Below, piece by piece: positions 6,265 through 12,823 of a stretch of 12,823 nt of DNA. Position numbers and translations under genes: made by a program. The notes below the pieces were generated by a model. It was given only the letters and a program-made list of their open reading frames with translations. It did not search any database and was not told where the DNA came from. Each line of letters starts with the position of its first letter. Positions within the stretch are counted from its first letter, which is position 1. The stretch comes from Nitrososphaerales archaeon TH5894 (GTDB lineage Archaea; Thermoproteota; Nitrososphaeria; Nitrososphaerales; Nitrososphaeraceae). Location: the NCBI GenBank assembly GCA_014523485.1, contig JAATVK010000104.1, positions 1 to 12,823 of the forward strand, in the 5' to 3' direction.

Positions 6265-7515
6265 ATGTTAAACAAAATTTCTGTTATTTTATATTTATTA
6301 TCTTTTATATTATTAACATTACTGTTTTCTAATCACAATAATACTGGTTATGCATTAGGTCAAATATCAGATAATTTACTAGAACAAAATAATTCTACTG
6401 AACTAAAAATTCAAGATTTATTTTCACAAACGTCTACATCTGTAGTTCAAATAACTATTATTGATCCTCTTTCTAATGTACAGCAAGGATTAGGTTCTGG
6501 CTTTCTTTATGATAAGGATGGTCATATAATAACAAATAATCATGTTGTTGCTTTTAATGAAGGAAATAATAATTACCAAGTAACTTTCTCAAATGGAAAT
6601 GTATATCAAGCTAAAGTAATTGGTCATGATCCTTACAGTGATTTAGCTGTTCTCAAACTTTCAGATCCAATAGATATAGTTCTTAGTCCAATTCCGTTGG
6701 GTAATTCTTCATATCTTCGGGTTGGGGATACTGTGGCAGCTATTGGTAATCCTTTTGGCTTATCAGGATCTTTAACAGTAGGAATAGTCAGTGGTCTAGG
6801 AAGAATGCTACCATCAACTGATGGTAGCAATTCTCCATTTTCTCAATTTGCTATGAGTTTTAATATTCCAGATATAATACAGACAGACGCTGCAATTAAT
6901 CCTGGCAATTCTGGTGGCCCATTATTAAATTTGAAAGGTGAAGTAATAGGAATCAATTCTGCAATATATTCCAACACTGGTGTTAATGCCGGAATAGGGT
7001 TTGCTATACCCTCTAATACAGTAAAGAAAGTTGTTCAATCAATTATATCAACAGGAAAATATCTTCATCCATATCTTGGTGTAGTTGGAATGGATATAAC
7101 TCCTCAATTGGCAAAAATTTTTGGATTGAAGGAATCAAAAGGCTTTTTAATTACTGATATTACTCCTGATAGTCCAGCCGCAAAATCAGGCAAATTACAA
7201 AAGGGAACTATAACATACAATCAAAGGGGGGAAATAATAGACGCTGATGGTGATATAATAGTAGCAATAGATGATAGAGAGGTAAGAAAAATAGATGATA
7301 TTCTAACTTATCTAGAGAGAGAAAAAGGAGTGGGAGATACTGTTACATTGAAATTTTTAAGGAATAATCAAATAGAGAATGTTGAGATAGTATTAGCTCC
7401 TAGAGTCTCAGAAGAAGAATCCTCCGTATTACAACAATATGATAAAAAACCTGTACCCAAACAAGATGAATGTTATCAATTCTTACCTAAATCACTATGT
7501 GACTTGCTAAGGTAA
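6265..7515 (+). CDS. htrA: HtrA/DegP-type secreted serine protease with one PDZ domain
   Basis: A 416-residue trypsin-like (S1C) protease. An N-terminal hydrophobic segment (about 5-22) is a signal peptide or uncleaved anchor, so the enzyme acts outside the cytoplasm. The protease domain spans about 50-265, with catalytic His93 (ITNNHVV), Asp126 (YSDLAVLKL) and Ser216 (NPGNSGGP), all intact; the GNPFGLSGSLTVGIVSGLGR stretch (about 161-180) is typical of the family. A single PDZ domain follows (about 269-380: YLGVVG, GFLITDITPDSPAAKSG, GDIIVAIDDREV, GDTVTLKFLR), which usually binds exposed C-termini of unfolded substrates. The tail after 380 is charged, with two Cys (DECYQFLPKSLCDLL). Family members degrade or chaperone damaged envelope proteins, usually as trimers or larger cages. 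An in-frame His/Gln-coding stretch of 17 sense codons follows the stop. Inverted repeats with a shared core flank the gene. Confidence 0.95.
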   Translation: MLNKISVILYLLSFILLTLLFSNHNNTGYALGQISDNLLEQNNSTELKIQDLFSQTSTSVVQITIIDPLSNVQQGLGSGFLYDKDGHIITNNHVVAFNEGNNNYQVTFSNGNVYQAKVIGHDPYSDLAVLKLSDPIDIVLSPIPLGNSSYLRVGDTVAAIGNPFGLSGSLTVGIVSGLGRMLPSTDGSNSPFSQFAMSFNIPDIIQTDAAINPGNSGGPLLNLKGEVIGINSAIYSNTGVNAGIGFAIPSNTVKKVVQSIISTGKYLHPYLGVVGMDITPQLAKIFGLKESKGFLITDITPDSPAAKSGKLQKGTITYNQRGEIIDADGDIIVAIDDREVRKIDDILTYLEREKGVGDTVTLKFLRNNQIENVEIVLAPRVSEEESSVLQQYDKKPVPKQDECYQFLPKSLCDLLR

Positions 7516-7525
7516 TTTGTATTTG

Positions 7526-7546
7526 ATCATCATCATCAACAACAAC
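7526..7546. repeat. Trinucleotide microsatellite (ATC)4(AAC)3
   Basis: A run of ATC repeated four times passes straight into AAC repeated three times, 10 nt after the htrA stop. Confidence 0.85.
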
Positions 7547-7577
7547 AGATTACTCATAAAAGATAGAATATTATTAA

Positions 7578-7596
7578 AATGGTAAAGTTTACCATT
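7578..7596. repeat. 19-bp palindrome downstream of htrA
   Basis: AATGGTAAA and TTTACCATT are exact inverted copies around a single G (7587). It can also form a 7-bp RNA hairpin with a 5-nt loop. It lies 62 nt after the htrA stop and may be an operator-like site or a transcript-end hairpin; no oligo-T follows directly. Confidence 0.65.
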
Positions 7597-8062
7597 GACT
7601 AAATCGAATAAATATCAGAAAAAATAAATCCATTACAATGATTTCAATTGTGCTAAATGCTATTAGAATTCAGATTAATTGAAAAACAAAAAGATACGTA
7701 TAGCATATTATCTACAATATTATCATAGGCTTAATAATTCATTCAAAGAAAATATAAAATCAGTAAACACCCTTTAATTAAATAATAAATAGTGAAGAGA
7801 ATGCAAAATAATAAGTATAAAAATAAATAATAACAAAAAATATGTTATTGTACTATATTTACAACTACAGAAGAGATAATACGTGATCTTTAGTAATCAA
7901 AAATATTATAAGATATCTGATAGACTTAAGCTATTGGCATAAAATATCACCTATACTACAGTACAAAAAAGCGATATAAAAATAAGTTTAGGAAATTATT
8001 TTAAAACGGTTATTTTTTGGATATATGTAAAAGGAAAATAATTTTTATTTGAATTATATTTA

Positions 8063-9172
8063 TCATCCAATAAAATAGAACCCTATAGCAATAATGATAT
8101 ATACTGCAGTGAGCATTACTCCTTCAAACCAATTACTTCTACCATCGTGTGCAATCAGATTAAGAATAATAGCTGCAAGAAATAATGTAACTAATTCGTA
8201 AATTGTAAATTCTAATGTAAATGGCTGATTTAAAATTATTCCAAATATTACCAAGATTGGTACAACAAAAAGTGCTATTTGAGTTCCTGAACCAGCAGCT
8301 ATTCCGATGGATAAATCAATTTTACCTTTTCTCGCAAGAATAATAGCACTACTATGTTCTGCAGCATTACCAACTATTCCAATTATAATAGCTCCAACAA
8401 ACATTTCTCCAAAACCAAACTGCTTACTAGTTTCTTCTACAGATCCAACCAAAATTTCACTTATGACTACAACTCCGACCATACTAATAGCTAGCATAAA
8501 GAATGCTCTTTTTTTATCCCAATGTTTGGTGGCGGTGGTGGCGGCGGCAATATTGTGATTGTTATGTTCTTCTTCCATATGTGGAGAAACAAATAAGTGT
8601 TTATGAGTAAAAAATGTAAATACAATTCCTGCTATGTATACCGATAATAATATAATTGCTAAGGCATCACTTAAAAATTGTATTTTAAGTTGGTTTTCAA
8701 TTTCAGTAGGTTTTAGTATAGTACTTGATAAGACAGTGGGAATTGCCAATCCAATTATAGCTAAGAAAATCATAGTTGATTGAAGTCCTGCATTTTCACG
8801 ACTGAATATTTGTTCCTTTTTACGAATCCCCCCAGCAATCATGCTCAAACCAAAAATAAGCATAATATTTCCAAGAATTGCACCAGTAATTGATGCTTTT
8901 ACAAGCTCTAATAGACCAGCATTAATAGCTACCACTGCAATTATTATTTCTGCTGCATTGCCAAAGGTGACATTTAAAAGAGATCCTAGAGTAGATCCAT
9001 AATGTGTAGAAAGATGCTCTGTTGAATCACCTATGAGTTTTGCAAGTGGTATTAATGCTATTACTGCAATAACAAATATGATAATATGATCGGCATGAAC
9101 TAAATCTAAAATAACTGAAATAGGTACAAAGACAAGGAGAAAATAAATAATAGAAGATTTTGTAAATTTCAT
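8063..9172 (-). CDS. cax: Ca2+/H+ antiporter, CaCA superfamily (CAX/ChaA type)
   Basis: A 369-residue membrane transporter that exports Ca2+ (possibly other cations) in exchange for protons. It has about 10-11 predicted membrane helices and the two inverted alpha-repeats that bind the ion: LLNVTFGNAAE (about 65-75) and GIVGNAAEHSSAI (about 265-277), each with the key acidic GNAAE motif (Glu75, Glu272). Length matches microbial CAX proteins. The central cytosolic loop (about 190-220) is acidic and His-rich (H190, H192, H198, H203, H206, H217), a possible metal-sensing or selectivity loop. This loop also holds AAATTAT (209-215) encoded by seven consecutive GCC/ACC codons, unlike the A/T-ending codons of the rest. 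It is transcribed alone, convergent with htrA. A TATA-like stretch (GATTATAATC, 9190-9199) lies about 22 nt before the ATG. Confidence 0.93.
   Translation of the reverse strand: MKFTKSSIIYFLLVFVPISVILDLVHADHIIIFVIAVIALIPLAKLIGDSTEHLSTHYGSTLGSLLNVTFGNAAEIIIAVVAINAGLLELVKASITGAILGNIMLIFGLSMIAGGIRKKEQIFSRENAGLQSTMIFLAIIGLAIPTVLSSTILKPTEIENQLKIQFLSDALAIILLSVYIAGIVFTFFTHKHLFVSPHMEEEHNNHNIAAATTATKHWDKKRAFFMLAISMVGVVVISEILVGSVEETSKQFGFGEMFVGAIIIGIVGNAAEHSSAIILARKGKIDLSIGIAAGSGTQIALFVVPILVIFGIILNQPFTLEFTIYELVTLFLAAIILNLIAHDGRSNWFEGVMLTAVYIIIAIGFYFIG
8528..8548. repeat. GC-rich (GGY)7 trinucleotide run inside antiporter gene
   Basis: Seven GGT/GGC units in a row on the plus strand (18 of 21 bases G or C), read as GCC GCC GCC ACC ACC GCC ACC on the coding strand. 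Flanking codons are A/T-rich. Confidence 0.9.
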
Positions 9173-9218
9173 AAAGTATTTTTGATAATGATTATAATCT
9201 CTTATTTCAATGTTTATT

Positions 9219-9259
9219 AATTATAACATCCATTTAGAATACTATATAGATGTATAATT
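9219..9259. repeat. Inverted repeat upstream of antiporter promoter
   Basis: AATTATAACATC (9219-9230) is inverted as GATGTATAATT (9249-9259), with one extra A in the left arm and an 18-nt spacer. It lies 47 nt upstream of the antiporter start, just beyond its TATA region, where an activator or repressor could bind. Confidence 0.45.
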
Positions 9260-9380
9260 TTTTATTTTATAAATATATTATTAAATTGGTAAAAACTATC
9301 TAAGACATAATTAATTAAACTAATAAATAAATTAAATCAATTCATATATAGAGAATTTACTACCACATCCGCAATTTCAC

Positions 9381-9505
9381 TAGCCAATTATTGCTGCTTT
9401 GAATGATATTCGGCTATTTAGTTATTGAGATCTAACGTGAGATAGAACTATCATGTTGCCATTTGTATTCTCTGTAAAGGACTAATTACTTGATCTCTAT
9501 AACTG
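9381..9505 (+). ncRNA. Candidate structured noncoding RNA, family unknown
   Basis: Within a GC-elevated island, three structural elements can be drawn by hand. Hairpin 1: TAGCCAAT (9381-9388) pairs with ATTCGGCTA (9408-9416), 8 bp with a bulged C. A long stem: 9420-9432 pairs with 9492-9504, 12 of 13 positions. Inside that stem, hairpin A pairs AACGTGA (9434-9440) with TCATGTT (9451-9457), including one G-U pair. Hairpin B pairs CC-TTT (9459-9464, one bulge) with AAAGG (9476-9480), extended by two G-U pairs. The wobble pairs (9437/9454, 9465/9475, 9466/9474, 9419/9505) are legal only in a plus-strand RNA and would be A-C mismatches in the other. It is not a tRNA, 5S or SRP RNA by inspection. 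Ends are undefined, and a decayed gene is the main alternative. Confidence 0.35.
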
Positions 9506-9585
9506 TTGACCCACTTTACCTTTCCTTGTTCATTTTTAATTTATATAACCAATGTGAGAAAATCTTCTCTTTTAAATATTTGATA

Positions 9586-9936
9586 TCATTTTGATTCTTT
9601 TACTACTTGTTTTTCTTTTAATGCTATTATACCAGCGATGACAAATAAAATAAATCCTGGTATACCGAAAAAGGTAGCAGTAGCTAATACTAATGTTCCA
9701 TAAATAATTAAAGCTATTCCCACGATTCTTGTATTTTTAAAATAGAATATAGAAACTATTCCTGCTAAATTGATAAGTAATACAATGAAAACATGCAAAA
9801 TAGTACCTCCTAAAAAAAGCCCTAAAAGAGGTATACCAATTAATGAATTTATAAAAAAATATATTAACAAAATTATAATACATACCGTTATTCCTAATAT
9901 AGTATTAATTATTGTTAATTTTTTGTATAATTTCAT
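9586..9936 (-). CDS. Small four-helix membrane protein, DUF4064-like
   Basis: A 116-residue protein with about four membrane helices (roughly 8-28, 34-60, 70-85 and 88-107), a short basic start (MKLYKKL) and a charged end (KEKQVVKESK). The second half (FYFKNTRIVGIALIIYGTL ... GFILFVIAGIIALK) resembles small archaeal and bacterial DUF4064-type membrane proteins, whose function is not known. The start is supported by a TATA-like box at 9958-9967, about 27 nt upstream. It stands alone between a structured gap and the Rad50-like operon. The membrane topology is clear; the family link is from memory only. Confidence 0.7.
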   Translation of the reverse strand: MKLYKKLTIINTILGITVCIIILLIYFFINSLIGIPLLGLFLGGTILHVFIVLLINLAGIVSIFYFKNTRIVGIALIIYGTLVLATATFFGIPGFILFVIAGIIALKEKQVVKESK

Positions 9937-9957
9937 TTATATTTAATTTCATAATGG

Positions 9958-9967
9958 ATAAATTAAA
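9958..9967 (-). promoter_or_regulatory. TATA-like box for the small membrane protein
   Basis: The minus strand reads TTTAATTTAT, centred about 26-27 nt before the ATG at 9936, consistent with leaderless transcription. Confidence 0.5.
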
Positions 9968-10180
9968 CCTTGATATATTGGATGCAATTATCAAAAAAAG
10001 AAATGGATAATCAAATTCTGTAAATTGCCATGATTTTTAAAAGAGAGATTCCTCTGTATAGGTCATTTTTGTTCTTATATCATACTACAATTAGGGGCAT
10101 TAATTTATACTCATTGTCAATTTTCAATCTATAGTTTAGTTTACAATAATAAATTTGTGTATATAATTTAAATATAATTT

Positions 10181-12748
10181 TTAATGGAAATATTCTACCA
10201 TTCTTTTAGAACTTTCATTATCATTAATTACTATAGAATGATAATTATTCTCTTCTTCATTTATTTCAGCATGAGATATAAGAAAGATCTGTTTAAAGCT
10301 TTGATCTTTCATCAAAATATTCATTATTACATTTCTTCGAAATTCGTCAAGACTGGTCATAGGTTCATCCATTATAATAAAATTTATCATAGGTACTTTT
10401 TTTTCTAGGTATTTGAAAGGTCTGATAGTCGACATAAGCTTTGATATAGAAATCCGAAGTGCAAGCCCAAGAGCTGATTCATCCCCTCCACTTAGTTGTT
10501 CTTTATTCTTTGTTATGTGATCTTTATTATCTACCAAAGTTAAAGTTAAACCATGAGATATTCTATCTTTTATTTTTCTCATTGTAGATGATATATTAGC
10601 GATTTCATATCTACCTTCTGTAAAAGGTATTAGATAAAAATTAGTACTTTTCATTAAAACATCAGACAATCTTCCTTCAACAATATCGTTAGAAATAAAG
10701 CCATCTATTTCTCCTAGTAAAAATAGAACATGTTTTAACAAATATTCTTTTTCTTTAAGTTTCTCTTCTGCAACTCTTAAATCGATTATTTTCTTTTTTC
10801 TTATTTCAATTTCTTCTGTCAGATAAGAAATATCCCCTTGAATATTTTCAATAATTTTAGCTTTTTCTTCAATTCTTACTGTAATATTAAGTCTTTTTGA
10901 AATTAGTTCATCAATACTATTGCAATAAAAATTTGCTAATAGGTTATGAATATTTGATACTTTTATATCATCGCAATATGTTTGTAAATTTAATTTATTT
11001 GACTGAAGTTTTAATAAAATGTCATTTTTTTCTTTATTGAATATGTTTATTTCTTTCTTCATTTTTTCAAGCTTAATTTTTTCTAATTCTATCCTTTCTT
11101 GAAAATTTTTTATAAGTTCTTTTGATGAAAAAATCTTATTTTCTATCTCTGATATCGAGGAAATAAGATCATCAATTATCCTTGAATTTAAATTATATAG
11201 TTTATCATATTTCTTATATATTTCTGAAATAGAATTTAACTCATTATAAAAATTGACACGTTTTTCTATTAATCCATTTACTATAGTGACTATAACATCT
11301 ATTAATTGTCTTGATCCTTTTTTTTCGTCAAGTTCTGTCTCTATTTTCTTTAATTTTTTTTCTAATTGATTTATCTCTTTTTTAAATGAATTTTCTTTAT
11401 TAAATATATTTTCTCTTTTTCGTTTGAGATCAAGTATTAATGTATTTTTCTCGTTAATCTTACTATTACATATTGGGCATTTATCTCTATCTTGTATATA
11501 TTTAATGCTTTTGTTCTGAATTTCATATAATAACTGATTTGACGTAAGAAGTTTCTTATGTTCCTCCATTATAGCTAATATTGAAATTCTTTCTTTGTTA
11601 TTCTTTTCTAATTCAATTTGATTTTTTTCTTTAACTTTTTTAAGTTCTTCTATATTATTTATTGACATATTTTGAAAATCTATATCTAACTTTTCATTTG
11701 ATTTTGATATCAAATTTCTTATTTGTTTTTCATCATTATCTATTCCTTTTAATATATCACTAGCTGTTCTCATACTATCTTTTGGTGGATATTCTTTTAG
11801 TTCTCTTGAAAGCTTTAAAATTTTTGAATTTAAGAGAAAAATTTTATCTTGAAAATCTTTTATTCTATTTTCTTGTACTAATACATTTTCTTTTTTATAA
11901 TTATACATTTTTTCTGTATAATCTAAATCTTTTTTATATTTCTCTATATTTTCGATGATTACCTTAATTTTATTTAATTTTTCTTGAGAGGGATAACTCA
12001 TTAAAGTACTTTTATCTTTTTTTATTTCCTGCAATTTTAGTTCAAGTTTTTCTTCTTTATCTTCTAAAATTTGTTTTTCCTTTTCCAATTCATTTTGTTC
12101 TGTTAATAAACTTCCAATTTGTATTTTTAAATCTTTGATTTCTTCATTAATATTATTAATTTGATTCTTTAAGTATTTTTTTATATGGTCATCAAAATCA
12201 TTTAATCCAAATAAGTTCTTAATTAATTCCCTTAATTCACTTGGATCTGCGAGTGCAAGTTTATCTACTTCTTTTTGTCTAATATATACAGTTTTTTCAA
12301 TTACTTCTGGGTATACTCCCAAAAGTGATTCAATTTCTTGATTAACGATATTTGGACCTCTACATAGCTGAATGAATTTATCTTCATTTTTTTCTTTTTT
12401 AAATAGCAATGCAGAAGATTTTACTAAATCATTTTGAGGATCCTCAAATGACTTTCTTTTTCTAATGACTTCAATTGTTCTTATTACTCTATATAGAATG
12501 TCACTTATTTCAAATGTTATAGCTACTTCACATTTAGATTCTCCAGTTTTAATTATCGATTTTCTATCTTTTTCTGCCATCAAATGTTCACCAAGTAGAC
12601 CCCATAGAATAGATTCTATTATACTTGTTTTACCCATTGAATTTTTTCCTTTAATAATAAAGAATCCTTCTCCAAGATACCCTTCATATGGTATGGAAAT
12701 ATTATCAAATGGTTTGAAATTTTTTGATTCTATTTTCAAAATTTTCAT
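10181..12748 (-). CDS. rad50: Rad50/SbcC-like SMC-family ATPase with zinc hook
   Basis: An 855-residue protein of normal length for archaeal Rad50. Order of parts: N-terminal ATPase lobe with Walker A GKNSMGKTS (34-42) and Q-loop Gln158 (YIRQKEV); a long coiled coil (about 190-420); zinc hook CPIC (Cys424, Cys427), which joins two molecules through Zn2+; a returning coiled coil (about 435-675); then the C-terminal lobe with signature LSGGD (752-756), Walker B INFIIMDEP (Asp794, Glu795), D-loop SLDE and H-loop His826. Rad50 partners with the Mre11 nuclease to tether and process double-strand DNA ends. The Walker A loop is unusual: Ser-Met replaces the common Gly-Ser before GK. The gene starts 7 nt after the stop of the preceding gene, with GTGA before the ATG as a possible weak Shine-Dalgarno site, so the two are an operon. 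Another SbcC/DndD-like ATPase is less likely. Confidence 0.9.
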   Translation of the reverse strand: MKILKIESKNFKPFDNISIPYEGYLGEGFFIIKGKNSMGKTSIIESILWGLLGEHLMAEKDRKSIIKTGESKCEVAITFEISDILYRVIRTIEVIRKRKSFEDPQNDLVKSSALLFKKEKNEDKFIQLCRGPNIVNQEIESLLGVYPEVIEKTVYIRQKEVDKLALADPSELRELIKNLFGLNDFDDHIKKYLKNQINNINEEIKDLKIQIGSLLTEQNELEKEKQILEDKEEKLELKLQEIKKDKSTLMSYPSQEKLNKIKVIIENIEKYKKDLDYTEKMYNYKKENVLVQENRIKDFQDKIFLLNSKILKLSRELKEYPPKDSMRTASDILKGIDNDEKQIRNLISKSNEKLDIDFQNMSINNIEELKKVKEKNQIELEKNNKERISILAIMEEHKKLLTSNQLLYEIQNKSIKYIQDRDKCPICNSKINEKNTLILDLKRKRENIFNKENSFKKEINQLEKKLKKIETELDEKKGSRQLIDVIVTIVNGLIEKRVNFYNELNSISEIYKKYDKLYNLNSRIIDDLISSISEIENKIFSSKELIKNFQERIELEKIKLEKMKKEINIFNKEKNDILLKLQSNKLNLQTYCDDIKVSNIHNLLANFYCNSIDELISKRLNITVRIEEKAKIIENIQGDISYLTEEIEIRKKKIIDLRVAEEKLKEKEYLLKHVLFLLGEIDGFISNDIVEGRLSDVLMKSTNFYLIPFTEGRYEIANISSTMRKIKDRISHGLTLTLVDNKDHITKNKEQLSGGDESALGLALRISISKLMSTIRPFKYLEKKVPMINFIIMDEPMTSLDEFRRNVIMNILMKDQSFKQIFLISHAEINEEENNYHSIVINDNESSKRMVEYFH

Positions 12749-12755
12749 AATATCA

Positions 12756-12823
12756 CTACTGATTCTTTAATGATTCGAAGAAAAGTTTTGCAAGCATGTT
12801 AGCATCTAAATTATTTTTTTTTA
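12756..12823 (-). CDS. C-terminal end of gene upstream of rad50, probably mre11 (partial)
   Basis: A minus-strand frame is open from the right edge to a TAG stop at 12758-12756. It encodes about 22 residues ending DANMLAKLFFESLKNQ, an amphipathic helix-like tail. The stop is only 7 nt before the Rad50-like ATG, so the genes are cotranscribed. In archaea the gene placed directly before rad50 is usually mre11, a Mn2+-dependent nuclease. That identity is from context alone, since none of the nuclease motifs are in the window. Confidence 0.55.
   Translation of the reverse strand, partial: KKNNLDANMLAKLFFESLKNQ

Larger units (their letters stand above)
7516..8062. other. Intergenic gap between convergent genes (547 bp)
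   Basis: Both neighbours end here, so no promoter is required, yet the gap is long. It contains a trinucleotide run (ATC x4 then AAC x3, 7526-7546), a 19-bp palindrome (7578-7596), and A/T-rich sequence. Oligo-T on the minus strand just past the antiporter stop (about 8029-8047) could serve as its terminator. Nothing else was recognised. Confidence 0.5.
9173..9585. other. Intergenic gap with a GC-elevated island (413 bp)
   Basis: The left part (9181-9350) is very A/T-rich (about 12% G+C at 9241-9300) and holds an inverted repeat at 9219-9259. From about 9360 to 9530 G+C rises to 30-37%, a sharp change without a long open frame. That island can fold into a structured RNA (see 9381-9505) and on the minus strand also carries a 29-codon protein-like frame (9454-9540). 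Confidence 0.6.

Noticed and set aside
8307-8558. 83-codon plus-strand frame over the antiporter
   Set aside because: It is a shadow of conserved membrane helices and the second GNAAE motif on the opposite strand.
12465-12770. 101-codon plus-strand frame opposite the start of the Rad50-like gene
   Set aside because: It lies entirely over the conserved Walker A region of the opposite strand; it is a shadow frame.
1-12823. CRISPR array, insertion sequence, integrase site or tRNA
   Set aside because: Reading both strands showed no regularly spaced repeats, no transposase or integrase motifs and no cloverleaf with a T-loop; the only long exact repeat is the 65-bp block in the RHH genes.

Overview
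The window looks like a piece of an archaeal chromosome, most likely an ammonia-oxidising archaeon (Nitrososphaerota/Thaumarchaeota, perhaps Nitrososphaerales). Direct evidence: the DNA is very AT-rich, and several starts have an A/T-rich TATA-like box centred about 26-30 nt upstream of the start codon with no Shine-Dalgarno site, the pattern of archaeal leaderless transcripts. A Rad50-type ATPase with a zinc hook follows, by 7 nt, a gene that runs off the right edge. The assignment to this phylum rests on remembered resemblance of several proteins and was not checked by a search. About 73% of the window is coding, with many 300-650 bp gaps.

Layout. 1-346 (minus): 5' part of an unrecognised gene with a Gly-rich tail that runs off the left edge. 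924-2075 (plus): two tandem paralogues with an N-terminal ribbon-helix-helix (RHH) DNA-binding fold and a conserved C-terminal domain. 2452-3595 (minus): two unrecognised genes, the larger with a TTG start. 4026-5342 (plus): a secreted subtilisin-family protease, convergent with a small Cys-rich secreted or membrane protein (5363-5614, minus). 6265-7515 (plus): a secreted or anchored HtrA/DegP-type trypsin-like protease with one PDZ domain. 8063-9172 (minus): a Ca2+/H+ antiporter of the CaCA superfamily. 9586-9936 (minus): a small four-helix membrane protein. 10181-12748 (minus): a full-length Rad50/SbcC-like ATPase. 12756-12823 (minus): the last residues of the gene upstream of it, by context probably mre11.

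How genes may work together. The two proteases and the Cys-rich protein suggest a small extracytoplasmic proteolysis and protein-quality neighbourhood, but they are separate transcription units. The Rad50-like gene and the truncated gene form an operon that would act in DNA end processing. The RHH pair are probably regulators, and the first has a palindrome in its own promoter.

Most worth a second look: (i) a sharply bounded 65-bp stretch identical base for base in the two RHH paralogues, which elsewhere are only about 26-41% identical in protein; (ii) a GC-elevated island at about 9360-9535 that can fold into a hairpin plus a three-way junction, with wobble pairs favouring the plus strand, a candidate undescribed structured RNA; (iii) two smaller hairpins, each starting near the expected start point of a TATA-like box (about 2284-2347 and 3664-3756); (iv) two TGGTA/TACCA inverted repeats flanking the htrA gene; (v) a GC-rich trinucleotide run inside the antiporter's His-rich loop.
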